Positions 31,852 to 40,066 of a DNA stretch of 64,000 nucleotides are shown here, piece by piece. Position numbers and translations under genes: made by a program. Origin of the DNA: a virus; the IMG/VR virus record IMGVR_UViG_3300021091_005099, positions 49,994-113,993 of that record. One strand, written 5' to 3'. Numbering within the stretch: the first letter of the stretch is position 1; every line of letters begins with the position of its first letter. Under the pieces are notes generated by a model. That model saw only the letters and a program-made list of their open reading frames with translations, did not search any database and had not been told where the DNA came from.

Positions 31852-32061
31852 TTATTTTTTGCGAGGCATCGGATCTTCGCCAGTGAGGTAAGGGCGAGAG
31901 AACCATAGTCGAAACCATTCTGGCGTGCCGGGCTGTATTCCGTGCTTTCTTTGGTATTCAGATTTCTCCGTGGCGGAGTGGCTGATATTTTCACCAACAC
32001 TGGGCTGATGTGCCTGGGTGTTTGCTATGCCTGCTAATTTTTTCAAATGTTCGAGGTCCAT
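31852..32061 (-). CDS. Small conserved protein (LKKLAGI start)
   Basis: A 69-residue protein starting MDLEHLKKLAGIANTQ, then a polar linker and a Trp/Phe-rich end (GTPEWFRLWFSRPYL). A short amphipathic KLAGI start is also seen in the protein at 23940-25076. The function is unknown; a virion-associated role is possible. Confidence 0.6.
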   Translation of the reverse strand: MDLEHLKKLAGIANTQAHQPSVGENISHSATEKSEYQRKHGIQPGTPEWFRLWFSRPYLTGEDPMPRKK

Positions 32062-32065
32062 ATTA

Positions 32066-32686
32066 TTAAGATGAAAATACCTCCAATGCGTGTTTGTAGT
32101 GTTTTATTCTGTCCTCCAGACCAATGGTGCCACCGTTGATGCGTTTGGTCATTGTGAGGATGTCTCCGTCATCGGCATACTGATTTAGATTATTGGTTTT
32201 CCAGAACCAGCAGGCACTCTTTACTGCCCCTTCAAATGTCTCCAGTAAAGCCGGAATTTCTTCCACGGCCATGCCGACACTCTCTGCAAATTTGCTGTAA
32301 TTGTTCTTGCCAGTCAATTGTATCAATCCCCTGCCACAGTATCTGAACCCATCTCCTGATGATTCGTCACCGTTGCCCATCCTGCTCGCATAGACTCGAT
32401 TGGCAATCTGTTCCTGTTTGTGTGCGTATTCTTTTGCCAACTCATCTGTGGAGAAATATTTTGGGAACACCTTTCTCAAGCTCTCCCATCTATAATTTAA
32501 ATTTTCTTTCAATCTTTTGAATCCTCCGCTCTCGTGCGCGCATTGTGCTATGAATGCTGCCACTCGCTCTGCTGTATCGATCTCATATTCGGGCAACACA
32601 TTTGACAGGGCTTGATGCCATCCCTCCAGGTCGGGGTTATTACCAATTATTGATTGCAACTGTTCTTTTGTTAAAATGAATGACAT
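32066..32686 (-). CDS. GH19 chitinase/lysozyme-type endolysin
   Basis: A 206-residue glycoside hydrolase family 19 protein. The catalytic glutamate region is AFIAQCAHESGGFKRL (E52), then YCGRGLIQLTGKNNY and NGGTIGLEDRI. It is a single domain without a signal peptide, as for a holin-dependent peptidoglycan-degrading endolysin. It is about 9 kb from the holin/spanin-like cassette. Confidence 0.85.
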   Translation of the reverse strand: MSFILTKEQLQSIIGNNPDLEGWHQALSNVLPEYEIDTAERVAAFIAQCAHESGGFKRLKENLNYRWESLRKVFPKYFSTDELAKEYAHKQEQIANRVYASRMGNGDESSGDGFRYCGRGLIQLTGKNNYSKFAESVGMAVEEIPALLETFEGAVKSACWFWKTNNLNQYADDGDILTMTKRINGGTIGLEDRIKHYKHALEVFSS

Positions 32687-32692
32687 GTTTGA

Positions 32693-32935
32693 TTACTCTT
32701 CCTTGTTGAAAAAACGATGGTCAGCTTTCTGCTGCGCCTGTGCTTTGATATCTGATTCGTTGTATTGCAGTTTGCCGCTGCGGTTTAGACTTGATGCTCC
32801 TTTGGCGATACCTGGTGCTAATTTTTCAACCTTGCCGCCACGGGCCAGGAACTCCTGCATCATGCGATCTTTCTCGTCCTGCGCTGTTTTGATCTCTTTG
32901 TCTGACCTATAATCTCTCCTTATGTCAATTACCAT
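32693..32935 (-). CDS. Small conserved charged protein
   Basis: An 80-residue protein (MVIDIRRDYRSDKEIKTAQD). It is highly charged and helical, with an EFLARGGKVEKLAPGIAKGA segment. It overlaps the HAD fusion gene by 11 nt. The function is unknown. Confidence 0.65.
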   Translation of the reverse strand: MVIDIRRDYRSDKEIKTAQDEKDRMMQEFLARGGKVEKLAPGIAKGASSLNRSGKLQYNESDIKAQAQQKADHRFFNKEE

Positions 32936-34097
32936 TTTTTTCTCCGTAATTTTTTAAACCCTGTTCTATCGTATTTAATGAGTCTTTGTTGGCCTGATAC
33001 AAGATTCCATAGCCTCCCTTGCTTTGCCATTTTTCTATATTTACGGGACGATCATCAATCAAGATGTTGGCAGCGCCATTGGCGGTGGCATATTTTTCCT
33101 TCCTGCCGGTCACTATGGTCTCGTCTGGCTGTTCTATGTTCTGGTTGATCCAGACCTTCTTGTACCTGGCAGAGTTGTCATGATCTCCCCTCAGTGGAGA
33201 TGTCAGTATTGAGAATCTGCCACCGGTGAATTTTTTGATCAAGCCTATGAGAGCATCAGTTGTGGAAAACTTGGGCAAGGTCTCAAAGAAGTTGGTGCCT
33301 GTGATCCTGTCGATCACGTCCTGTCTGAGATCTTTGGTCTTGTCGGACGCCAGTTGCTTCCAATGATTCACTCCATAGAGCTTCTCGACCCCACCAAAGA
33401 AATCAGCCAGCACTCCGTCCATGTCCAGGTAAACAGTGGGTTTACCATTTTTCTGTTCAGGCATTGACTGAGTATACAACTTTTCCGTGTTTGTTGCAAC
33501 CTGCTCTTTAACTCCCATGTATCGTCTCAATTCTTGATACAGTTCGGTGCCGAACTTGGGATTTACCATCTTCATGAAGCTGTTCTGATCTCCCGACGCC
33601 GCGGCTGCTCGAGCACCGCTGGCACTGATGCCACCTATGCCTTCCTGGTCCGGATCTCTCTCACCCGAGCTCACAACATCTATCGTGTCGAACTGGAAGG
33701 GTATGCTGCCTTTCTTGTCAGGCTTATTGTTATACTGATTTAGGAATGTTTTGAATTCCGTCACTCGATCCGAGCCAGCCACCATGGTGATATTCTTGTA
33801 TCCTCGGTTCATCAATTCCTGCAACAATTGCACGATGGTCCTGATAGTGTCGTCACCGTGAAAGTTCACGCCTGTGTAGGCCTTTCTAAGATAATTTAAC
33901 TTGTAGGAGAACGGCAAGGGATCTGTCTTGGGCTTTTGCGTTGAGCTGATGAATATGGAGTGGTCAGCAGCCTTGGACTTGGCGGTGTTCAATACTTTCT
34001 GAAACACGGCCTCATGTCCCAGTGTGGGCGGGTTATATCTGCCGAATGCAAAAACTATGGAATCGTTCTTGGCCTCAAATAGTTCCTTTAGCAACAT
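32925..34097 (-). CDS. Nucleotidylyltransferase-HAD phosphatase fusion with tag
   Basis: A 390-residue two-domain enzyme. The N-half has FAFGRYNPPTLGH, the nucleotide-binding motif of cytidylyl/NMN adenylyltransferases, and GISASGARAAAASGD. The C-half is a HAD domain with YLDMDGVLADF, LTSPL and ILIDDRPVN, like 5'(3')-deoxyribonucleotidases. The ATG at 34097 gives MLLKELFEAKN, whose LFE/A fits a gp21-type cleavage site; an in-frame GTG at 34106 is less likely. It may act in NAD or nucleotide repair. Confidence 0.8.
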   Translation of the reverse strand: MLLKELFEAKNDSIVFAFGRYNPPTLGHEAVFQKVLNTAKSKAADHSIFISSTQKPKTDPLPFSYKLNYLRKAYTGVNFHGDDTIRTIVQLLQELMNRGYKNITMVAGSDRVTEFKTFLNQYNNKPDKKGSIPFQFDTIDVVSSGERDPDQEGIGGISASGARAAAASGDQNSFMKMVNPKFGTELYQELRRYMGVKEQVATNTEKLYTQSMPEQKNGKPTVYLDMDGVLADFFGGVEKLYGVNHWKQLASDKTKDLRQDVIDRITGTNFFETLPKFSTTDALIGLIKKFTGGRFSILTSPLRGDHDNSARYKKVWINQNIEQPDETIVTGRKEKYATANGAANILIDDRPVNIEKWQSKGGYGILYQANKDSLNTIEQGLKNYGEKNGN

Positions 34098-34428
34098 CGT
34101 ACTCACCCTTTTTCATATTTTCAAGTTCTCTGTCGGCGAGCACCTGTGCCACTTTCTCTCTGGTCGCTTGCGGAAAGAAATCCTTGACGTCTTCGCCTGG
34201 CTTACCAAACTCTTTTGTGTAGGCCTTGGCAGCATCATTGACTAACAGGTTCCATCTTTTAACTGCATTGTCGTGATCGTAAGTATTATTCTTAAGTGAT
34301 CTGTTCAGCCAAAATATCAGAGGCATAAAATTTTTTCTATAGAGATCTTCGTTGTTGTTGATATAAAGATCCAGTTCATTCACTGCGTCAATGCTGGATT
34401 CTGATATGAACTGATGAGCCCTTACCAT
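34075..34428 (-). CDS. Tagged hypothetical protein (MVRAHQFISE)
   Basis: A protein of about 117 residues. The ATG at 34428 overlaps the upstream stop (ATGGTAA) and yields MVRAHQFISESSID, which is very similar in length and pattern to the T4 capsid-targeting sequence MKTYQEFIAEA. The mature part is helical and charged (YRKNFMPLIFWLNRSLKNN). An in-frame ATG at 34443 is also possible. A capsid-internal protein is inferred. Confidence 0.68.
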   Translation of the reverse strand: MVRAHQFISESSIDAVNELDLYINNNEDLYRKNFMPLIFWLNRSLKNNTYDHDNAVKRWNLLVNDAAKAYTKEFGKPGEDVKDFFPQATREKVAQVLADRELENMKKGEYDVAKGTI

Positions 34429-34829
34429 TTCCTGCAACTCCAATACCTTGCTTTGGTCCTAGGTCCTGGGTTGGCGCAGTTGTGTCTCGCTCTGAAGCTC
34501 TTTCTTCTTCCCGGAATGTGTTTCTTGATCCTCATATTGGGATCACCAAAGTTCACTTTCTTAACATTTCCAGTCTTGGGATCTTTTACATAAACTTTGA
34601 ATTTTTTGACGTCACCCTTCATTGGTCTGCCCAATGCCACTTTCCTGCCTCGATATTCGGCTTCCCACAATTCTGTTTCCGGAAATCCCAAATAACCAAA
34701 CATCTCGTGAAAATCCTGTGTGTCCTCCACGGTGATCTCATCTGCCTCCGGCAGTGGTTCGTAAGCGGGTTCTGCCGCTATGCTGTCCAATCTAGTTAAT
34801 AATACTCGGATATCTTGGTAGTTGCTCAT
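34422..34829 (-). CDS. Conserved protein with basic Cys-containing C-terminus
   Basis: A 135-residue protein. The N-half is acidic (PLPEADEITVEDTQDFHEMF). The C-half is basic, with KKHIPGRRKSFRARHNCANP and a terminal ARYWSCRKW. This basic Cys motif resembles the ends of the small proteins near 25.5 kb. A GCTAAATA late-like element lies 6 nt upstream. Virion association is inferred. Confidence 0.68.
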   Translation of the reverse strand: MSNYQDIRVLLTRLDSIAAEPAYEPLPEADEITVEDTQDFHEMFGYLGFPETELWEAEYRGRKVALGRPMKGDVKKFKVYVKDPKTGNVKKVNFGDPNMRIKKHIPGRRKSFRARHNCANPGPRTKARYWSCRKW

Positions 34830-34835
34830 GCCCTG

Positions 34836-34843
34836 TATTTAGC
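34836..34843 (-). promoter_or_regulatory. Late-like element GCTAAATA before ATG 34829
   Basis: A variant of NATAAATA with a 6-nt spacer and a predicted start about 1 nt before the ATG. Confidence 0.4.
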
Positions 34844-35323
34844 TTAATACAGGTTCTCCAACAGCCACATGTAGAAAGGTGAAGTAAACGTTAATTCCCA
34901 GCGGCCATTATGCCCCATCGAAGTTACATTTTTAACGGTTACAGGCAACAATTTGCCTTCTTTTTTCTGTTGTGAAGCCCATGGTTCTGGATATTCTGGA
35001 TAATGTAGACCTTCGTAAATCAATCCTCCTAAATCTATTTCATCGATCTCTATGCTCTTTATAAACAGTAATTGATCTTTAACAATTTTATTATCTTCTA
35101 GCACAGTTTGTGAATCATCTTTATTAGACCTATGAATAATAAACTTGTATTCTTGACCTTCATTTAAATCATGAAAAAATTCTATTAAGGTAGGATTTTC
35201 CTGTGTGCCCGTAATTTCTTGTTTAAATTTGCTTTGCTCTCCAACACAAATATCTGCAATTGGTGGTTTGTCCCAATATTGGGCATATAGTTGTATCTTA
35301 AATTTTAAACTTTCAGTCCACAT
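34844..35323 (-). CDS. Conserved phage protein, beta-sandwich-like
   Basis: A 159-residue protein with alternating beta strands and a strongly conserved-looking end: YPEYPEPWASQQKKEGKLLP and MGHNGRWELTFTSPFYMWLL. I recall relatives in marine T4-like phages; no function is assigned. It overlaps the next gene upstream by 11 nt. Confidence 0.7.
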   Translation of the reverse strand: MWTESLKFKIQLYAQYWDKPPIADICVGEQSKFKQEITGTQENPTLIEFFHDLNEGQEYKFIIHRSNKDDSQTVLEDNKIVKDQLLFIKSIEIDEIDLGGLIYEGLHYPEYPEPWASQQKKEGKLLPVTVKNVTSMGHNGRWELTFTSPFYMWLLENLY

Positions 35324-35501
35324 ATTTAAACTCTAGTCCTGCTTTGGTTCCTACGTACGGTTTATTTAAATCTGTACGGTACATCTCTATGGTCATCGTG
35401 GTTCCTTCCACCGCCACTTTCATGTACTTGTCCGTGCGGCTTAACACATCGGCACGTTTAGTTTTACCATTGTCAATGCAGGTTATATCTATTTGTTCCA
35501 T
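35313..35501 (-). CDS. Small hypothetical protein
   Basis: A 62-residue protein, mainly beta strands (MEQIDITCIDNGKTKRADVL). It lies 4 nt after a small lipoprotein gene and overlaps the following gene. The function is unknown. Confidence 0.6.
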   Translation of the reverse strand: MEQIDITCIDNGKTKRADVLSRTDKYMKVAVEGTTMTIEMYRTDLNKPYVGTKAGLEFKYVD

Positions 35502-35505
35502 GTTA

Positions 35506-35667
35506 TTATTTTTTGTTAATTATATCCGGAGTAAGCATGTCCACTGTGTTCACTATGGTCTTGCCCGCATACACCACCGCTGATCCTGTGACGTCTAATA
35601 CTGCTACTGTGGTAGAGCAGGAGTTTAAAAGAAATAAGATAGAAATAATTAGCAGTAATTTATTCAT
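35506..35667 (-). CDS. 53-residue predicted lipoprotein
   Basis: An ORF read by eye: MNKLLLIISILFLLNSCSTT, then a short soluble part ending DIINKK. The N-terminus is a signal peptide with a lipobox LNSC at Cys17. The ATG overlaps the stop of the preceding gene (ATGAATAA). It is probably anchored in the host envelope; superinfection exclusion or a lysis role would fit, but neither is shown. Confidence 0.7.
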   Translation of the reverse strand: MNKLLLIISILFLLNSCSTTVAVLDVTGSAVVYAGKTIVNTVDMLTPDIINKK

Positions 35668-35938
35668 CGACTTCTTTTTTTTTTGAAATCTGTCTCTCTT
35701 CTTGCTCTTCCTGTTTCTTTTTCAAAGCCTCTCTGGCCTTTTCGCTCTCCATCTGTTTCTTGGCAGTGTCTAAGGGGTCGTCTATCTCCTTAATAGAAAT
35801 CAACTTTGCCTCCATGTATTCTTTTACCCTTTGCACAGCGTCTTCCTTAGTGTCAGCATAGAACCATGATTGTAACTTGTTGCCACTGGGCATCACGCAC
35901 TCGAACTGCCAAGCATGATTGACATGGCTGTTGATCAT
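35660..35938 (-). CDS. Small charged hypothetical protein
   Basis: A protein of about 92 residues starting MINSHVNHAWQFECVMPSGN, followed by a long charged helix (REALKKKQEEQEERQISKKK). The ATG at 35938 overlaps the upstream stop; the longer reading to 35986 is rejected. The function is unknown. Confidence 0.65.
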   Translation of the reverse strand: MINSHVNHAWQFECVMPSGNKLQSWFYADTKEDAVQRVKEYMEAKLISIKEIDDPLDTAKKQMESEKAREALKKKQEEQEERQISKKKEVDE

Positions 35939-36117
35939 CTGATCATGCCCATGAGGTACATGCCTGCTAGAAAACAAATAAGGCAAGTGCCAAAAAAGTA
36001 AGCCTTCTTTTGTACGGAATAACCATTATTCTTTAATACATGAATGTGTACGTCCATGCTTTCGGGCGTCACCCGCACGTCCACATATTCTATTTGATCG
36101 TTTTCGTCATAGTCCAT
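35935..36117 (-). CDS. 60-residue protein with C-terminal membrane helix
   Basis: An acidic N-half (MDYDENDQIEYVDVRVTPES) is followed by one hydrophobic segment near the C-terminus (AYFFGTCLICFLAGMYLMGM). A sigma70-type promoter directly precedes it with a predicted leaderless start. It may be an early membrane protein; the function is unknown. Confidence 0.65.
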   Translation of the reverse strand: MDYDENDQIEYVDVRVTPESMDVHIHVLKNNGYSVQKKAYFFGTCLICFLAGMYLMGMIR

Positions 36118-36123
36118 AACACA

Positions 36124-36151
36124 ATTATACAGTAGATCTAATTGATGTCAA
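36124..36151 (-). promoter_or_regulatory. Strong sigma70-type promoter, leaderless start at 36117
   Basis: Minus strand: -35 TTGACA (36146-36151), 16-nt spacer, -10 TATAAT (36124-36129). The predicted start point is the A of the ATG at 36117. Both hexamers are perfect. Confidence 0.72.
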
Positions 36152-36179
36152 TGAGTTGATCTATATAAAAAGCATTGAA

Positions 36180-36200
36180 ATTCAAAGACTTATTTTGAAT
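36180..36200 (-). terminator. AT-rich hairpin after the 36204 gene
   Basis: Inverted repeat ATTCAAA / TTTGAAT with a 7-nt loop just after the stop of the structural gene, followed on the minus strand by a T-rich stretch that is not continuous. A weak terminator candidate. Confidence 0.35.
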
Positions 36201-36203
36201 GGT

Positions 36204-36785
36204 CTAATGATTATATAATATCTTGGTAACGGAGCCCGCGGTCATGCTGGTGCACTTGGCTCTGACCCAGACGAAGTTACCCGTGAAGTTCTTGCTGTCA
36301 ACCAATGTGCTCTGGTCCGCTGTGAAAGTGGTGCCGGATATGTCAAAATAATCATCCTCTGTGGGCGTGGTGGCCAGCGATCCCTGCATTTTTATGGATC
36401 CGGTCATGGTGCTGTTGACGTGGTATGCCACTGTGTGCACCCCGTCCACCTGTGAGTAGTAGCCATCTCCCTGATGTTTGTCGGTTACGAAACCAATGTA
36501 ATCCAAAGATACTGACGCACCCGCTGCTTCTGTCGTTGTAGATTCCTCAACCACAAGGTGAGATCCATTTGATGCTTTGCTCTTGACGGTGAATGTCTTG
36601 TTGTTGTTGGTCGTGCCAGTCACAGTGATTAGGTCAAATTTTTCAAAGCCACCAAGCGAGGTTGTAGTGGTGTTGCTGGAATTAATTTTGTATTCTGTGC
36701 CTGTCTGTGAGAAACTGATCACAGTGCCAGTGATTGTGGCCTTGTGTGCGGTTGCGCTGCGTATGGTTGTGCTTGTCTGTGCCAT
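36204..36785 (-). CDS. Ser/Thr-rich putative structural protein
   Basis: A 193-residue protein rich in Thr, Ser and Gly with beta-strand periodicity (ATITGTVISFSQTGTEYKIN). There is no catalytic motif. A CATAAATA late element lies 6 nt upstream. It probably forms part of the virion surface or tail; which part is unknown. Confidence 0.68.
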   Translation of the reverse strand: MAQTSTTIRSATAHKATITGTVISFSQTGTEYKINSSNTTTTSLGGFEKFDLITVTGTTNNNKTFTVKSKASNGSHLVVEESTTTEAAGASVSLDYIGFVTDKHQGDGYYSQVDGVHTVAYHVNSTMTGSIKMQGSLATTPTEDDYFDISGTTFTADQSTLVDSKNFTGNFVWVRAKCTSMTAGSVTKILYNH

Positions 36786-36790
36786 GGCAG

Positions 36791-37099
36791 TTATTTATGG
36801 CGTTTTTCTTTTTGGAATCTGCTTGTTTTTGGACCAAGGTTGTACACAGCGGCCAGGTCCTGCGGTCGCATGCCGTCTATGGTTATAATGTCGTAGTACA
36901 TGATCTTCCTGAATGGAACTACCGCGGCGTAGTCATATTCTTCGTCTGCTATGCAATGGTCGCTGTGAAGTTCTCTAATTCTCATGGAGGCCTTGACCTG
37001 TATGGGAGTGCCCATGTGATGCTTATCAATCATAGTTTCTATGATGGTGCCCACTTTAAAAATGTTACGGTCCCTTAATTTTAGTATCACTTCTATCAT
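36791..37099 (-). CDS. Conserved hypothetical protein
   Basis: A 102-residue protein (MIEVILKLRDRNIFKVGTII) with a beta-rich start and a basic C-terminus. Its stop codon lies within the late-promoter element of the next gene. It overlaps the preceding gene by 4 nt. The function is unknown. Confidence 0.65.
   Translation of the reverse strand: MIEVILKLRDRNIFKVGTIIETMIDKHHMGTPIQVKASMRIRELHSDHCIADEEYDYAAVVPFRKIMYYDIITIDGMRPQDLAAVYNLGPKTSRFQKEKRHK
36792..36799 (-). promoter_or_regulatory. Late promoter CATAAATA, 6 nt before ATG 36785
   Basis: The predicted start point is about 1 nt before the ATG. The element includes the stop codon of the upstream gene. Confidence 0.65.
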
Positions 37100-37794
37100 T
37101 TAGAGACCTTGACAAACTTTATAACCTTTTCCACCGCATGTTGCGCCATCATGTATATGGGGGTAAGCAATTTTTCATTTCTCACATAGAAATATCCTTG
37201 CCAGCCATATTCGCTATGGCCCTGCAGGTATTCTTTTACATACCTGGTAGTGATCACACAATTTTCAGGATTTTGTGTGAGATATCTAAATAGATTTTCG
37301 CGCTGGTGAGGTTTTAATATTTTATGCACATTCTTTTTAAGATGAACTTGATATTCATACTTGCCCAGAGGCAATCTCTTGCACAGGACTGAATTTTTAT
37401 CAAGAAGATAAGATTTGTCCTCAGGCACGGCGTCCGCGCTGCACCACTCGTCCCAAAATACAGATACGAGATCTTTGGCCATCTCCTCGCAGCAGTAGAA
37501 TATTGTGTCAACGTTCTGTATTCTAAACTTCATTTTATCTCGGTTGTGCAGTATACATGAGGCCAATTTTTTTATTTTTTGACTATGTTTCCCAAATTGA
37601 ATCCATTTATTTTGTCTTAGAGCGCCCGCTGATTTGAAATCATCATCATTGTGATCCAATATTGTTTTGAGATGTTGATCCGTGGTGGGATATAGGTAAC
37701 AGGCCCAGGGCATACGGAACGCCACTTTGTGAGAGTATCTCCCAAAATATAATCTATTGTGATGTTTCCGCATCAGCCTGTTGTGTTTGCGCAT
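37096..37794 (-). CDS. Conserved hypothetical protein
   Basis: A 232-residue basic protein. There are two in-frame ATGs at 37794 and 37773, and the second gives MRKHHNRLYFGRYSHKVAFR. It contains FRMPWACYLYPTTDQHLKTI, several Cys, and a C-terminal region with YGWQGYFYVRNE. It overlaps ClpA by 41 nt. The function is unknown. Confidence 0.68.
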   Translation of the reverse strand: MRKHNRLMRKHHNRLYFGRYSHKVAFRMPWACYLYPTTDQHLKTILDHNDDDFKSAGALRQNKWIQFGKHSQKIKKLASCILHNRDKMKFRIQNVDTIFYCCEEMAKDLVSVFWDEWCSADAVPEDKSYLLDKNSVLCKRLPLGKYEYQVHLKKNVHKILKPHQRENLFRYLTQNPENCVITTRYVKEYLQGHSEYGWQGYFYVRNEKLLTPIYMMAQHAVEKVIKFVKVSK

Positions 37795-40063
37795 TGGTTT
37801 CCAGCTGTGGTTTTTTATATTCCAATGCGATCTTTTCCTCTTTTATGGTGACTTCAACTCTGCCACCATCTAATAATTCTCCAAACAGTATCATCTTGGA
37901 CAGCGGTTTCTTGATCTCATCATCGATAATCCTCGCCAGTGGACGGGCGCCCAGCTTGTCATCGAAGCCCTTGTTTACCAAGTACTCGATGGCGTCCTCA
38001 GAGGCATTGACCTCGACTCGTTTCTCCAAGGTCATCGTGTTGAGCTCCAATAAGAACTTGTTAACTATCTTCTTCATGGTCTCTTTCTCCAGCTTCCTGA
38101 ACTTGATCACTGCGTCCAACCTGTTCCTGAACTCCGGCGCGAAGAATCTTTTCACAGCGTCATCGTCGTCGGTCCTTTGCTGCTCGCCAAATCCCAGATT
38201 GGCTCTCTCCATCTCTTCCGCTCCAAGGTTGGAGGTAAGAATTAAAATTATGTTTCTACAGTCAGCTTTTTTTCCATTGCTGCCTGTCACAGTGCCATAG
38301 TCCATGACCTGTAGCAGCATGTTGCTGACGTCCGTGTGCGCTTTTTCCACTTCATCGAACAGCACCACCGCGTGAGGCTGTTTCTCGATCTCATTGATGA
38401 ACATGCCGCCGCCCATCTGCGCATCTTCGTAGCCCACATATCCTGGAGGCGATCCTATCAATTTGGCTATGGAATGCTTCTCTTGGTACTCGCTCATGTC
38501 AAATCTTATCAACTGTGTGCCCAGCGTGGTGGCCAATGTTCTTGCTGTTTCGGTCTTACCACAACCAGTTGGTCCTATGAACAGGAATGATCCCACGGGC
38601 TTGTTTAGGCTCTTCAGCCCGGCCCTGCTTATCAATATTTTATCAATCACTTTGTTTAATGCTTCATCTTGTCCGAACACCTGCAGCTTCATCTTGCTCT
38701 CCAGCGTTTCTAAGTTCGCGGCCTGTTTCTGGCTCAACTGCTCTATGCTGATGCCGGTGAGTTTGCTGATCTCGTGTATGATCTCGTCATGGTCAATGCG
38801 GCCATCTTTGACTCCTTTTAATCTCAAACGCGCGCAGGCAGAATCTACTACATCTATAGCCTTATCTGGTAATTTTTTATCCGCTATGAATTTGGATGAA
38901 TATTCCACTGCGTCTTCACACGCCTCGTCGGTGATGGTGCAACCATGGAACTTCTCATAGTATTGCTTGATGCCTTTCAATATCTTGACACAGACCTCCT
39001 GTGTGGGCTCTCCGATCTGCAGCCTCTGGAACCTCCTCATCAGTGCTCGATCCTTCTCAAAGAATTTCCTGTACTCTTCCCACGTGGTGGAAGCTATGAC
39101 CTTGATGTTGCCTTTCATCAAGACCGGTTTCATCATGTTGGCCAGGTCCATGCCACCCTGTCCTGTGGTCCCGGCGCCCACCATCATGTGTGCCTCATCG
39201 ATGAACAAGATAGCATTGCCTTTTTGGTCCAGCGCGTTAAGCACAAGTTTCAATCTCTCTTCAAAGTCTCCTCGAAACTTGCTGCCCGCGATCATGCTGG
39301 CCACGTCCAAACTAAACACAATGTTGCCTTTGAGATACTCTGGCACGTCATCCTTGTTCTTGGCGATCCTTCTTGCTAGGCCTTCCACTATGGCGGTCTT
39401 ACCCACGCCTGGATCACCCACCAGCAGCACATTGTTCTTGTTTCTGCGAGCAAGAATCTGTTTCAGCACTTCTAGATCATCATCTCGGCCAATAACTGGA
39501 TCTATCTTTTTATCAAAATATTTCTGGTTAAGATTCTCGCAATAATTTTTCAATACCTTGTCCGCCTGATTAGGCCTTAATTTTTGTTCTGGATTCACAG
39601 TGGCTCCCATACCTGAGTCTTCCAGGATAGTTTCCGCCGATATTAGATCTTGCAAATCATCTTTATTAATTTTATGTGTTTTTAAAAAGAAAGCACCATA
39701 GCTCTTCTTCTCAGCGAATATGCTCAGCAGCACGTCTATCGCGGTGACGCTCTGCCTGCCCTGGAACAGGGCCTGTGTGAATGCTCTGTTCATCAGCCGT
39801 TCTAAACTTGCAGTCTTTCTGGGAGCCACTGGATTGGTTCCCTTGCTCACTATGTCCGCACACTTTGTATCCAGATAATTTTCTATATCAAGAATTAGCG
39901 CACCCACATTGGTTTTTAGATCCGCCAACATAGTGCCCACTTCCTTGTCCTTGATCAATGACAACAGCAGATGTTCTATGGTCACGTATTCGTGTCGTCG
40001 CTTCTCGGCCTCTTTGACCGAGTTTTCAAAAATATTTTCAAGTGATTCGTTGGCTTCTAACAT
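37754..40063 (-). CDS. clpA: ClpA-type AAA+ unfoldase
   Basis: A 769-residue protein with a Clp N-terminal repeat domain (about 1-150) and two AAA+ modules: D1 Walker A GDPGVGKTA with Walker B ILFIDEAH, and D2 GPTGCGKTE with VVLFDEVEKAH. The C-terminal D2-small domain has LGARPLARIID. No ClpB middle coiled coil is seen, so it is of ClpA type. It could redirect host ClpP degradation. It is followed upstream by peptide deformylase and DnaJ. Confidence 0.92.
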   Translation of the reverse strand: MLEANESLENIFENSVKEAEKRRHEYVTIEHLLLSLIKDKEVGTMLADLKTNVGALILDIENYLDTKCADIVSKGTNPVAPRKTASLERLMNRAFTQALFQGRQSVTAIDVLLSIFAEKKSYGAFFLKTHKINKDDLQDLISAETILEDSGMGATVNPEQKLRPNQADKVLKNYCENLNQKYFDKKIDPVIGRDDDLEVLKQILARRNKNNVLLVGDPGVGKTAIVEGLARRIAKNKDDVPEYLKGNIVFSLDVASMIAGSKFRGDFEERLKLVLNALDQKGNAILFIDEAHMMVGAGTTGQGGMDLANMMKPVLMKGNIKVIASTTWEEYRKFFEKDRALMRRFQRLQIGEPTQEVCVKILKGIKQYYEKFHGCTITDEACEDAVEYSSKFIADKKLPDKAIDVVDSACARLRLKGVKDGRIDHDEIIHEISKLTGISIEQLSQKQAANLETLESKMKLQVFGQDEALNKVIDKILISRAGLKSLNKPVGSFLFIGPTGCGKTETARTLATTLGTQLIRFDMSEYQEKHSIAKLIGSPPGYVGYEDAQMGGGMFINEIEKQPHAVVLFDEVEKAHTDVSNMLLQVMDYGTVTGSNGKKADCRNIILILTSNLGAEEMERANLGFGEQQRTDDDDAVKRFFAPEFRNRLDAVIKFRKLEKETMKKIVNKFLLELNTMTLEKRVEVNASEDAIEYLVNKGFDDKLGARPLARIIDDEIKKPLSKMILFGELLDGGRVEVTIKEEKIALEYKKPQLETNAQTQQADAETSQ

Positions 40064-40066
40064 AGT

